A program made the position numbers and the translations under genes. The notes beneath the pieces are model-generated. The model worked only from the letters and a program-made list of their open reading frames with translations. It was not told where the DNA came from and did no database searches. A stretch of DNA of 64,000 bases from Anaerotignum neopropionicum (GTDB lineage Bacteria; Bacillota; Clostridia; Lachnospirales; Anaerotignaceae): the NCBI RefSeq assembly GCF_001571775.1, contig NZ_LRVM01000006.1:62001-126000 (forward strand). The letters run 5' to 3'. Below, piece by piece: positions 27,639 to 35,997 of the stretch; the stretch's first letter is position 1; the number at the start of each line of letters is the position of its first letter.

Positions 27639-28784
27639 TTATTCGTCTAATAAAAACGCCGTAAAAACCCGATTGCTTAGGTCGATTCCTTTTCGTGTCA
27701 ATGCAATCGCCGCATCTGTCTGCGCCAACAATCCACTTTCCGTGAAATCAGAAATAACCTTCCCGTAAACCTCTGTCATTTTCATCCCAAAACGTTCAAA
27801 AAACTGATCAAAGGAAACGCCGTCCCTTCTGCGCAGTCCTAAAAACATAAACTCTTCCATAGCATCATTTTGGGAAACAGCCACCTTTTCCTCTTCCAAT
27901 ATATCTATTCCCCCATGGGCCAGAATATATTTCTCCAAATCATAGGTATTATGAAAACGATTTCCATTATAATAGGAATGCGCGCCCAAGCCCAGCCCCA
28001 AATACGGCTCTGTCTGCCAGTAAATTTGATTGTGTCGGCTTTCCCTTCCAATTTTCGCAAAATTTGAAATTTCGTATTGCTGGTAACCCTTTTCAGCCAA
28101 AAAAGTTACAGCATAGTGATACATTTTTCGGTCTAGTTCTTCGTCTATTTCCAATAACTCTCCCTTTTGAAATGCCTCATAAAAAGGTGTCCCCTCCTCA
28201 ATAATTAAACTATATGCAGAGATATGCTCAAGGTGCAGCGCCGTAATTTTTTCCAAGGTTTCCTGCCAATCCTCAAAGGTTTGGGTAGGCAAAGCAAACA
28301 TTAAATCCACATTGATATTTTCAAATCCGGCCTTTCTTGCAATCTCAAAATTATTCTGAAACTCCTCTATGGTATGAATACGCCCCAGGGTGGATAACAG
28401 GCGGTTTTGCCAGGCCTGCACCCCCATGCTTAGCCGGTTAAACCCCATTTTCACCAAGGCTTCCGCCTTTTGGCTATCCATCGTTCCCGGGTTTGCCTCA
28501 ATGGTGATCTCTGCATTCTTTGCAACCAAAAAACAGTTTTTAATCTTTGTCATCAGCCGCTCCAGCAATTCCTTTGAAAGTACCGTTGGTGTCCCTCCGC
28601 CAAAAAATACGGAACTTACCTGCCAATTTCCGCACACAAGCCCTCTCCCCTCAATTTCTTGTTCCAAGGCATAAACATATGCTTCATATTTATCTTCCAT
28701 ATTCCCAAAGGAAGGAAAATCACAATACAAGCATTTTCTCTTACAAAAGGGAATGTGGACGTAAAGTCCCATAGTTTTCATCAT
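27639..28784 (-). CDS. hemW: HemW-type radical SAM protein
   Basis: A 381-residue radical SAM protein formerly called HemN-like. The iron-sulfur cluster motif is CKRKCLYC (C-x3-C-x2-C, about residue 15), preceded by YVHIPF. FFGGGTPTVL, EANPGT, RLSMGVQ and FALPTQT follow in family order, and the HemN_C-like domain fills the C-terminus. HemW proteins bind heme and are thought to act as heme chaperones rather than coproporphyrinogen oxidases. It lies just upstream of hrcA, the conserved Firmicutes order, but has its own transcript. lepA, its usual upstream neighbour, is about 35 kb away. Confidence 0.93.
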   Translation of the reverse strand: MMKTMGLYVHIPFCKRKCLYCDFPSFGNMEDKYEAYVYALEQEIEGRGLVCGNWQVSSVFFGGGTPTVLSKELLERLMTKIKNCFLVAKNAEITIEANPGTMDSQKAEALVKMGFNRLSMGVQAWQNRLLSTLGRIHTIEEFQNNFEIARKAGFENINVDLMFALPTQTFEDWQETLEKITALHLEHISAYSLIIEEGTPFYEAFQKGELLEIDEELDRKMYHYAVTFLAEKGYQQYEISNFAKIGRESRHNQIYWQTEPYLGLGLGAHSYYNGNRFHNTYDLEKYILAHGGIDILEEEKVAVSQNDAMEEFMFLGLRRRDGVSFDQFFERFGMKMTEVYGKVISDFTESGLLAQTDAAIALTRKGIDLSNRVFTAFLLDE

Positions 28785-28825
28785 AGCTCATCCTTTCTTT
28801 TTCCTCATCATAGCACAGGCTGTCC

Positions 28826-28854
28826 TTGAAAAAAAGGAATATTTATGCTATAAT
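28826..28854 (+). promoter_or_regulatory. SigA promoter of the LtaS-type gene
   Basis: TTGAAA (28826-28831), 17 bp and TATAAT (28849-28854) with an extended -10 TGC just before it. Start near 28861. Confidence 0.85.
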
Positions 28855-28914
28855 TTTTCTTTGTGGAAATGTAATTATTCTACAAAAATCTTGAAAATGC
28901 GAGGTCTTTTCCAA

Positions 28915-30789
28915 ATGAATGCTTTTCATGAAATGAAACAAGAAATCTCTGATTTTTTTAATCGTAATCTTGCTCTTAAAAGTATAAAATGGATATTTGT
29001 AATTTTATTTCCTTTTTATCTTACCTTGGCAGCAAATTACCTTGCCTTTGGCAATGGAGATCAATTGCAAGCACTTTTGGCAGCAAACACAGGCGCTTTT
29101 GTTTTTGGCCTTGTGTTGGTTTGGCTTGCTTTTTTGTGTTTTGCTTTTGTCATGCCAAATCTATCCGCTGCGGCGTTACTGACAGCACTCATATTTATTA
29201 TTTTATCCCTGGTTGATTATTTTAAATTTACAATTTTAGAGGTTCATTTTTTACCTTGGGATATTTATTTGGCACAAAATGCCTCCAGCTTTACTGAATT
29301 TCTAAGTGCCCTGGTGATTCCCCAGGCTGTTTGGGAAATTCTATTCAGCACCTTAATTTATTGCATTTTTCTTTACTTTTTAGCCCCAAAAATTCCAATC
29401 AAATGGAGATCTCGGGCTTTACTCTCTCCATTTTTTTTCATTGCTTTTTGTTTGTTTGGGTTAAACAATTCCGTCCATCAAGCACTTGCCCCCATTTTGG
29501 GCATTGCCCTGGATGAATCTGCCGATCAAACGGAGCTATATGCAGAACATGGTTTTTTAACCGCCTTTTTCCTAAACTTTAACGACCTAAATACAAATGA
29601 ACCTGAAAATTACAGCAAGGGCTATATTCAGCACGCTTTTGAGAAATACCTGCCCGATGAAAACAGCGGCGATACCTTTCAAAATCCAGATATTGTAGTG
29701 GTGCTTTCCGAGGCCTTTTGGGATCCAACGATATTAAACGGTGTCACCTTCTCCCCAGACCCTCTGGAAAATTTCAGAGAAATCGCCAAAATGAATCCCA
29801 GTGGAAAAATGATTTCTCCAACCTTTGGTGGCGGTACTGTTCGCCCAGAATTTGAAATATTAACAGGGATGACCACCAGTGCATTGCCGACGGGAAACAT
29901 CCCCTATCAGCAATATGTAAAGAGCAATATTTTTTCCTTTCCCAGAACCTACAAGAACCTGGGCTATGCTGCAATCGGTCTGCATACCTACCAAAAAACA
30001 TTTTATGACCGTAACAAAGCATACCCCCTTATGGGCTTTGATGATTTTCTTGGGGAGTATGACCTCCACGCAGAACAGCATTGGAACAGCGGTCCCTACA
30101 TTACCGATGAAACCATTGCCGAAGAAGTCATTTATCAATTGGAGCAGTCACACGACGTAGGTGTATTTGTCATGGCAATCACCATGGAAAACCACAGTAT
30201 GTATTACGACAAATACGACGAAACAGATCGGATTATCAAAGTAAGCGGTGACAGCCTATCCCCCCAGCAGCTTGTCACCTTGGAAAACTACGCCACTGGT
30301 GTTCATAATTCCGATCGTGCCTTAAAAACAATTTACGACTTTGTTATGAGCCGCAAAAAGCCTACGATTGTCCTTTGGTATGGTGATCATCTGCCCACTT
30401 TGGGGGACAACTTTCAGCCGTATAGTACAACCAACACCATTACCTCCACCACCGCTGCCCAATGGACAGAGGAAGAAAAATACACGATGTTTTCCACACC
30501 TTATTTGATTTTTACAAATTATGATACAGGGCGGGAATATCTAGCAGATCAGGAATCTATTTCTCCCTATCTTCTGCCTGCCTTGATGGCAGATTATATT
30601 GATGCGCCCCAGTGTATACAAACCAATTTCCTTTTGGATTTGTACCACACCTCCCCCATTATCAGTAAGTATTATAATTTTTATTCCCCCAATACCGATA
30701 AAACCAAGCGGGAAGAAATGGAGGAGCTTCACGAACTGATGACCTACGATATGCTTATTGGTAAAGATTATATTTCGGAAATAAAGTAA
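28915..30789 (+). CDS. LtaS-family phosphoglycerol transferase (sulfatase fold)
   Basis: A 624-residue membrane enzyme. About five N-terminal helices (residues 25-200) anchor an extracellular sulfatase-fold domain (about 250-600). Key residues are VVVLSEAFWDPT (metal-binding Glu), FGGGTVRPEFEILTG with the candidate nucleophile Thr, and WYGDHLPTLG with the Asp-His metal ligands. LtaS enzymes polymerise glycerol phosphate on lipoteichoic acid; other members modify glycans or lipids, so the exact acceptor is not fixed. The ATG at 28915 is preceded by GCGAGG; codons upstream to 28861 overlap the predicted transcription start. It is monocistronic. Confidence 0.88.
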   Translation: MNAFHEMKQEISDFFNRNLALKSIKWIFVILFPFYLTLAANYLAFGNGDQLQALLAANTGAFVFGLVLVWLAFLCFAFVMPNLSAAALLTALIFIILSLVDYFKFTILEVHFLPWDIYLAQNASSFTEFLSALVIPQAVWEILFSTLIYCIFLYFLAPKIPIKWRSRALLSPFFFIAFCLFGLNNSVHQALAPILGIALDESADQTELYAEHGFLTAFFLNFNDLNTNEPENYSKGYIQHAFEKYLPDENSGDTFQNPDIVVVLSEAFWDPTILNGVTFSPDPLENFREIAKMNPSGKMISPTFGGGTVRPEFEILTGMTTSALPTGNIPYQQYVKSNIFSFPRTYKNLGYAAIGLHTYQKTFYDRNKAYPLMGFDDFLGEYDLHAEQHWNSGPYITDETIAEEVIYQLEQSHDVGVFVMAITMENHSMYYDKYDETDRIIKVSGDSLSPQQLVTLENYATGVHNSDRALKTIYDFVMSRKKPTIVLWYGDHLPTLGDNFQPYSTTNTITSTTAAQWTEEEKYTMFSTPYLIFTNYDTGREYLADQESISPYLLPALMADYIDAPQCIQTNFLLDLYHTSPIISKYYNFYSPNTDKTKREEMEELHELMTYDMLIGKDYISEIK

Positions 30790-30804
30790 CCCTTTTTATC
30801 AGAC

Positions 30805-30858
30805 AAAAAACCTATGTTTTCCAGCACAAAGTCATTCGGCAAGAAATATAGGTTTTTT
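30805..30858 (+). terminator. Rho-independent terminator of the LtaS-type gene
   Basis: AAAAAACCTAT and ATAGGTTTTTT arms with a 29-nt loop, ending in a T run, starting 15 nt after the stop codon. Confidence 0.8.
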
Positions 30859-30914
30859 CATAGAAAGACTATATTTAAATTCAGAAGTATTTTTTCCGCC
30901 GTATCCTTTTCTCT

Positions 30915-30945
30915 GAAAAAAGAGGGCTATCTAAAGCCCTCCTCC
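30915..30945 (-). terminator. Rho-independent terminator, minus strand
   Basis: On the minus strand GAGGGCT and AGCCCTC form a tight hairpin followed by six T residues. It lies about 150 nt past the dpaL stop and faces that gene. The rest of the gap 30946-31097 shows no feature. Confidence 0.75.
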
Positions 30946-31097
30946 CAATTCATTGCTAAATTTATCGCTGACAATATTGCAAAACCTTTCTAAGTAGTCT
31001 GTAATGCAAGCTTTAAAGCTTAACAAAAAAACATTCCAACAGTATTCACTACTAAAATCATCCGAAAATTAAAGTTAAGTTAAACCTGCGTTTTAAT

Positions 31098-32297
31098 TTA
31101 ATCCCCACAAAACGCTCCATCCCACACAATTGCCTGATACCCTGCCCGATCTGTATCTCCCTCGGTGCTAAAGCATAAAACCCTTGACTCTTCATCAAGC
31201 TTCAGCTTTTCCTTCCACTCTCCCAAAGCCGGATTTCTCATAATTTCCGAAACACAACCAAAAGCAGCGGCACCGCTTTCACCGGAAATAATTCGTTCAT
31301 CCCCCTTCCTAGGATTCCCCAAAATACGCATCCCCTGTGCCGCCACATAGTCGGGGCAGGAAATAAAGTTATCCCCAAATTCTTTCAAAATCTCCCAACC
31401 AATACTGCACGGCTCACCGCAAGCTAACCCTGCCATAATGGTGTCCATTGCGCCCGAAACATAGTGCAGTCTTCCATCCCTCGCCTTGGCCGTACGAAAA
31501 ATGCAATCCGCCTTGTTTGGCTCAACAATGGTAATGATAGGGCAATCATCTTTGTATAGCCCAGCAAAAAAAGCTGTAACCGCCCCCGCCATGGAACCAA
31601 CCCCCGCCTGTAAAAAAATATGCGTGGGTTTTTCCGTTAGCTGCGTATAAGCCTCATAGGCCATAGTTCCATAGCCTTGCATAATCCATAAAGGAATGTC
31701 CTCATAACCCTCCCAAGCGGTATCCTGTACCATAATCCAGCCTTTTTCTTCCGCCTGTCTATGGGCAAAGCGCACGGCATCATCATAATTCAGCTCTGTA
31801 ATGGTTGCCTCCGCCCCCTCCGCCAAAATATTTTCCAGGCGCTCCTTAGCGCTGCCCTTTGGCATGTATACCACAGCATTTTGTTTGAGCATCCTTGCAG
31901 TCCAAGCGACCCCTCTGCCGTGATTCCCATCTGTTGCTGTCACAAAGGTCATTTCGCCCAAGCGCTGCCTTGTTTCTTGGGAAGTTAACGCGTTGTATGT
32001 AAAATCTTCTATGCTTTGCTTCATTTTTTTTGCAAGGTAATTTCCTATGGCAAAACTGCCCCCTAAAACCTTAAAGGCATTCAATCCAAAGCGAAACGAC
32101 TCGTCCTTAATATAAATATTCCCCAGTCCCATATCTCTGGCCGTATTTTTTAAAGAAACCAAAGGTGTTTTTTGGTATGCAGAAAAACTGCTGTGAAAAG
32201 CCTGAACCTTTCTTGCATTCTCCATGCTAAAATTGGATAAATCCGCCTTTTGCCTACCCTCTCTATCATATTGCACAAGCTTGAATTTCTCTTTCAT
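31098..32297 (-). CDS. dpaL: Diaminopropionate ammonia-lyase
   Basis: PLP enzyme that converts 2,3-diaminopropionate to pyruvate and two ammonia. A 399-residue fold type II protein, the family length. The PLP lysine is in GLNAFKVLGGSFA (about residue 72), TATDGNHGRGVAW is the loop contacting cofactor and substrate, QAGVGSMAGAV is the phosphate-binding glycine loop, and GESGAAAFG comes late. The ATG at 32297 follows AAGGAGAGG. A more upstream in-frame start lies on the -35 hexamer and is rejected. It allows use of diaminopropionate as a carbon and nitrogen source. The upstream neighbour encodes a ceramidase-like protein, separated by a terminator. Confidence 0.95.
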   Translation of the reverse strand: MKEKFKLVQYDREGRQKADLSNFSMENARKVQAFHSSFSAYQKTPLVSLKNTARDMGLGNIYIKDESFRFGLNAFKVLGGSFAIGNYLAKKMKQSIEDFTYNALTSQETRQRLGEMTFVTATDGNHGRGVAWTARMLKQNAVVYMPKGSAKERLENILAEGAEATITELNYDDAVRFAHRQAEEKGWIMVQDTAWEGYEDIPLWIMQGYGTMAYEAYTQLTEKPTHIFLQAGVGSMAGAVTAFFAGLYKDDCPIITIVEPNKADCIFRTAKARDGRLHYVSGAMDTIMAGLACGEPCSIGWEILKEFGDNFISCPDYVAAQGMRILGNPRKGDERIISGESGAAAFGCVSEIMRNPALGEWKEKLKLDEESRVLCFSTEGDTDRAGYQAIVWDGAFCGD

Positions 32298-32334
32298 CCT
32301 AACCTCTCCTTGAACAAATTTGTATTTTCCTTTC

Positions 32335-32363
32335 AGTATACTAACGCCTTCTTTTTTTCGCAA
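32335..32363 (-). promoter_or_regulatory. SigA promoter of dpaL
   Basis: TTGCGA (32363-32358), 17 bp and TATACT (32340-32335) on the minus strand, about 40 nt before the start codon and just after the terminator of the upstream gene. Confidence 0.7.
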
Positions 32364-32380
32364 GATGCCATGCTATAATA

Positions 32381-32421
32381 CACAAAACGGCACAGCCTTT
32401 AAAAAGCCGTGCCATTTTGTG
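32381..32421 (-). terminator. Terminator of the ceramidase-like gene
   Basis: CACAAAATGGCAC and GTGCCGTTTTGTG arms (minus strand) with an inner GGC/GCT stem. The long stem has T-rich arms rather than a separate T tract. Confidence 0.7.
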
Positions 32422-32447
32422 ATGCCAATTATTTCTTGAAAATTTTT

Positions 32448-33740
32448 TTAAATCAATATATTCTCAACCACTGCTTGAATTAGCAAAGTACTAGCGTTTC
32501 GGTTTAAAGGAAATACCCTCCCATAGTAGATATAAAAAATCAGCATGCACCAATAGACCTCATATCCACCCTTGTCATACTCTTCTTCCGTAGGGAAATA
32601 CCCGCCGCAGCTATTGGTATATCCCCCAAAATAAAAATATTGGTTCCCCGTCAACTCCTGCGCCCGCAAAGCAAATTCGCACATAATTTCATTTGCCACA
32701 CCGCATAAACAGCCGTTTCCCATAGAAAAATACTGCATTTCTGCGGTGTCCCTTTGGGTTTTTATACCCTCTGTTTGCAACCGACGAACCTCCGCCAGCC
32801 ACAAAGTCCCGTCAATTCCCGCATATTGCTTTGCCTCCTGGACAATTTCCACTGCCCGTTTATAGTCTAAAATATCCGCATATAAATCAATATGGGCGGA
32901 ATACATTTTCAACCTTCTTAAATCAATAGGCTGTATGGAATCAATCACCTTTTCAACCTGCCCCAAAACCTCTTCAGCCATAAGACTTAATGCATTTTCA
33001 GCGCGTACGAACCGTGCATCACTTGCATCCGGCGGTGTCAACACAGAAGAAAAAAACTTCGGCGCCACATTACCCGATGCACCTTGCGTCACCATAACAG
33101 GGCAGTCAAACCGTTTCTGCAAAGCATCTCGAACGGCACCAACATAATCCGACGAAATCAAATAATTATCCGCCTTCAAAACATTCGCATGGGCGGTTAA
33201 TCGCAAAAGCAATAGCTTCAGCGCGCCACTTTCGGGGTCAACCGCTTTAAAAATACCAATTCTTCGATCCAGCGCCTTACTCTCCGCCCTGCGATTCAAT
33301 CCAATATCGCCGTAAGCATTCCCCCAAGCCCCTTTGATGGGAATCCAGTGCTTTTGTGCCAAAATAACGGCCTTTTTAATTTCCTCGTCCACAAATTCTG
33401 CATATTCCTTCTCTAAGGAATCATTGGGTGCGGCATGGGTATGAGAGAAACAAAGCATTACTTTTTCCATCCCAACGCCTAATAAATCCCCAATGGCACT
33501 ACGCAAGGCTGCCCCATGGGACTTGGAAAAACCAATATGATCAATGGTAACCAGGCAGCAAATTTCTTCTTGGTATTTCCATAAAGAAATTTGGGCAAAA
33601 AGCCGATGCAAAACCCCTTTTGACTCCTCATCCCCACGACCAAAGCCAATGGTATGCACTGCTTTTTTCGGTGTAATATCCACTTCATGATATGCCAAAA
33701 AAACTGCATCAAATTTTTCACTAAAACCTTGATATTTCAT
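32448..33740 (-). CDS. Neutral/alkaline ceramidase-like protein
   Basis: A 430-residue protein resembling the N-terminal domain of neutral/alkaline non-lysosomal ceramidases. VDITPKKAVHTIGFGRGD opens it, FSHTHAAPND is the zinc-binding His-x-His stretch (about 100), HANVL and TQGASGNVAP are later signatures, and GGYTNSCGGYFPT lies near the C-terminus. There is no signal peptide, unlike secreted ceramidases, and many bacterial members are annotated only as hypothetical. Hydrolysis of an N-acyl linkage is inference. It lies upstream of dpaL on the same strand but has its own terminator. Confidence 0.75.
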   Translation of the reverse strand: MKYQGFSEKFDAVFLAYHEVDITPKKAVHTIGFGRGDEESKGVLHRLFAQISLWKYQEEICCLVTIDHIGFSKSHGAALRSAIGDLLGVGMEKVMLCFSHTHAAPNDSLEKEYAEFVDEEIKKAVILAQKHWIPIKGAWGNAYGDIGLNRRAESKALDRRIGIFKAVDPESGALKLLLLRLTAHANVLKADNYLISSDYVGAVRDALQKRFDCPVMVTQGASGNVAPKFFSSVLTPPDASDARFVRAENALSLMAEEVLGQVEKVIDSIQPIDLRRLKMYSAHIDLYADILDYKRAVEIVQEAKQYAGIDGTLWLAEVRRLQTEGIKTQRDTAEMQYFSMGNGCLCGVANEIMCEFALRAQELTGNQYFYFGGYTNSCGGYFPTEEEYDKGGYEVYWCMLIFYIYYGRVFPLNRNASTLLIQAVVENILI

Positions 33741-33860
33741 TCTACTTTACTCCTTTTATTTTATAAAGATACCATGCCTGTCAGATTTATCCGCATGACA
33801 AAGTAACGATTTCGGTTTTCATAAAATATAAAAGCGCAAAGTCATTTCGAAATATATCTA

Positions 33861-33898
33861 CTCCATGCAAACATAATCTAAAATAACTTTGCATGGAG
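33861..33898. repeat. Perfect 11-bp inverted repeat in the divergent gap
   Basis: CTCCATGCAAA (33861-33871) and TTTGCATGGAG (33888-33898), 16 bp apart, between the ceramidase-like gene (minus) and the Xre gene (plus). No T tract follows on either strand, so it is more likely an operator or an mRNA hairpin than a terminator. The rest of the 346-bp gap is AT-rich, with only the Xre promoter recognised. Confidence 0.6.
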
Positions 33899-34038
33899 AA
33901 AAAACAATGGTAAGCCTCATATTATCCCTCATTTCTACGTTGTTCTTCTCTTTGTTTTTCTTTTATTTTAACATATTTACCCAAAATTTGGAATGTTTTA
34001 GTTTTTTCAAAATTCACTTTAGTTTTTGTCGTATATAC

Positions 34039-34067
34039 TTGACATATGGTAATTTTTATTATAATAT
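34039..34067 (+). promoter_or_regulatory. SigA promoter of the Xre regulator gene
   Basis: TTGACA (34039-34044), 17 bp, TAATAT (34062-34067), 20 nt before the start codon. A better TATAAT hexamer at 34060 would leave only 15 bp. Confidence 0.6.
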
Positions 34068-34086
34068 TTGTCACAGAGGTGATGAC

Positions 34087-34308
34087 ATGGGAAGAAATAT
34101 TTCAATAAAGGTTGCCCGCGCCCAGCTGGATATAACGCAAAAGCAGCTTGCGGAAAAGGTAGGTATCTCTAGGCAGACAATGAATGCCATTGAACAGGGG
34201 GAATATAACCCCACTATAAAATTATGCCGCGCAATTTGTAAAATTCTTGGGAAATCTTTGGATGAGCTCTTTGGGGAGGATGATAGTAATGAAGCTACCA
34301 AAAAATAA
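34087..34308 (+). CDS. Xre-family HTH regulator (YozG-like)
   Basis: A 73-residue single-domain helix-turn-helix protein. VARAQLDITQKQLAEKVGISRQTMNAIEQGEYNPTIKLC covers the five-helix Xre fold, and the C-terminus ends DELFGEDDSN. AGAGGTGAT precedes the ATG at 34087; in-frame codons upstream cross the promoter. The downstream gene starts 20 nt before this stop codon. Such small regulators with a membrane-protein partner are common in Firmicutes, and the regulator often controls the pair itself. The target is not known. Confidence 0.9.
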   Translation: MGRNISIKVARAQLDITQKQLAEKVGISRQTMNAIEQGEYNPTIKLCRAICKILGKSLDELFGEDDSNEATKK

Positions 34309-34750
34309 TTTGGACGAAATGCAGGAACATAAGTTATTAAAAATCGAACATAACGGATGTTGGTTCGCAATATGGAGCCTTCTTGCCGCAATATTTATTC
34401 AACTAAGTTTATTTGATGAATACGCTATACGTTCCATAGCAGCAGAATGGATTATCCTGATGTGTCTTTGCATATACCTAAGCGTTAGCTGCATCAAAAA
34501 TGGAATTTGGGACAGAAGACTAAAACCAACCGCAAAAACCAATCTTATCATCAGTTTAGTTTCAAGTCTCGTTTCTGGCTTGATTGTTTCCGTTTCTTCC
34601 TACTTGAAATATCATTTTCTTATTGGTTCAGCCATAACAGGGGGGATTATGTTTCTCATGGTATTTGTACTAACCATCTTCGCCTTAACCCTGTCCATGA
34701 AGTTTTATTACAAAAAAATCAGTACAATAGAAACAGATTGCGAAGAATGA
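34289..34750 (+). CDS. Membrane protein of DUF6773 type, Xre partner
   Basis: A 153-residue protein with four hydrophobic segments (about 25-43, 52-70, 83-105 and 116-138). The N-terminus NNLDEMQEHKLLKIEHNGCW resembles the DUF6773 family found beside Xre regulators in Clostridia; this assignment is from memory. The ATG at 34289 is preceded by GGGGAGG within the xre 3' end, so translation is coupled. No function is known. Confidence 0.75.
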   Translation: MKLPKNNLDEMQEHKLLKIEHNGCWFAIWSLLAAIFIQLSLFDEYAIRSIAAEWIILMCLCIYLSVSCIKNGIWDRRLKPTAKTNLIISLVSSLVSGLIVSVSSYLKYHFLIGSAITGGIMFLMVFVLTIFALTLSMKFYYKKISTIETDCEE

Positions 34751-34925
34751 TTTCGGGATGCAGTGCCTTGAAACCCAAACAGCATTTCCATAAATTTTCA
34801 GTTCAAAGGCAAAACCATGAGGGCTTTTCCTTCAAATACCCACAAGCATTTTCCCTCAGCACTTTGCTCCCCCAAACTGCCCTTGGGACAGATGTGGCTT
34901 CTTTGCCATTGCACCCTTAGACCAC
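34751..34925. repeat. GC-richer noncoding block, possible dispersed repeat
   Basis: About 175 bp that stands out from the AT-rich surroundings and carries no gene with a ribosome-binding site. On the minus strand it begins near GGGTGCAATGGCAAAGAAGC and ends near AGGCACTGCATCCCG. Its composition and abrupt edges suggest a dispersed repeat or structured RNA. It is not repeated elsewhere in this window as far as I could see. Confidence 0.35.
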
Positions 34926-34927
34926 CC

Positions 34928-34966
34928 GAAACCCGCTTATAATGCGGGTTTCGCTAAATTTTTCGG
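34928..34966 (+). terminator. Probable terminator after the Xre/DUF6773 pair
   Basis: GAAACCCGC (34928-34936) pairs with GCGGGTTTC (34944-34952), followed by a short T-rich stretch. The rest of the gap to 35275 is AT-rich; an 82-codon minus-strand ORF there has only a TTG start and no ribosome-binding site. Confidence 0.6.
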
Positions 34967-35275
34967 TCTTCATTTTAACAAAAATCAAGTGGTTTGGACA
35001 ATGCCCAAGTTTTACCTACGCTCTAAAATGAATTCCTTAGATTTTAGTTGCGCATATAAAATTTTCAACACATTTCCCTTAGGAAACGCTGATTGAATAA
35101 AAGGTGCGTAAATAATCAAAAGAATTTTTCTATTCCTAAGGTAAAACGCCAGCATAACAACACCATCGACATGCTTTTTGAAACAAACAATTGGAAACGT
35201 TACCCATTTTATAAGCACACGCAATGAATTAGCCTTTCCCCAATAAAATTTATTTTTCAAGCAAAATTGAACAAA

Positions 35276-35596
35276 TTAATTGCAAATTACTGCCGTTCCA
35301 GAAACACTAACCATCAGCATTCCGTTATCGGCTCCCAAAACTTCATAATCCACATCCACGCCTACAATGGCATTTGCTCCCATGGCATTGGCTCTTTTTA
35401 CCATTTCCGCAATGGCCTGTTCTCTTGCGTTTATCAACTCTTCTTCATATGTTCCGGATCTTCCACCAAAAAAATTACTTAAGCCTGCCATCATATCCTT
35501 TACAAAGTTAACCCCGGCAATTACCTCGCCAAAAACAATTCCCTTATAGGATACGATTTCTTTTCCCTCAATACTGTTTGTCGTTGTTACAATCAT
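35276..35596 (-). CDS. YbjQ/UPF0145 family protein
   Basis: A 106-residue protein of the YbjQ family (heavy-metal-binding-domain type, forming pentamers in known structures). [23 protein letters not shown] at the N-terminus and [19 protein letters not shown] are family hallmarks. The biochemical role is unknown. It is the last gene of the pepP-DUF2161-yccF-ybjQ minus-strand group, 26 nt after the yccF-type gene. Confidence 0.9.
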   Translation of the reverse strand: MIVTTTNSIEGKEIVSYKGIVFGEVIAGVNFVKDMMAGLSNFFGGRSGTYEEELINAREQAIAEMVKRANAMGANAIVGVDVDYEVLGADNGMLMVSVSGTAVICN

Positions 35597-35622
35597 CCTG
35601 ATTCCCTCTTTTCTTCTTTTTA

Positions 35623-35997
35623 TTAATAAATCACTCTACGAAATTGTGCGCCAAAGGGCATTAGCGCAAGCCCTGCAAATTTAAAATGCTGAATTCCAAA
35701 GGGTATCCCAATAATGGTCAAACAGCATGCAACGCCCATGACTAAAGAGCCCATTGCCAATTCAATACCACACAATAAAATCCAAATTACATTTAAAATA
35801 ATAGATCCCGAACCTAAATTACCATAATAAATTTGCGTTCCAAACGGCCAAAACGCCATTTGGGCAAACTTAAAGCATTGCAAGCCAATGGGTATACCTA
35901 TAATTGTAATACAGCAAATAATTCCCGCCAAAAACCAGCCGATTGCCGTAAAAAGTCCCCCGAATATCAGCCAAAGAATATTCCCTAAAACACTCAT
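35623..35997 (-). CDS. YccF-family inner-membrane protein
   Basis: A 124-residue integral membrane protein made of two related halves. Each half carries a [18 protein letters not shown]-type motif (about 27-45 and again near 92-108, [17 protein letters not shown]-like), the mark of the YccF family. About four helices are predicted. Function is unknown. The ATG overlaps the stop of the DUF2161 gene by 4 nt. Confidence 0.9.
   Translation of the reverse strand: MSVLGNILWLIFGGLFTAIGWFLAGIICCITIIGIPIGLQCFKFAQMAFWPFGTQIYYGNLGSGSIILNVIWILLCGIELAMGSLVMGVACCLTIIGIPFGIQHFKFAGLALMPFGAQFRRVIY

Noticed and set aside
33889-34086. Hydrophobic N-terminal extension of the Xre regulator
   Set aside because: It crosses the promoter; the real start at 34087 has a good ribosome-binding site and begins the HTH domain.
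35012-35260. 82-codon minus-strand ORF downstream of ybjQ
   Set aside because: TTG start without a ribosome-binding site and no recognisable domain; kept only as a weak possibility.
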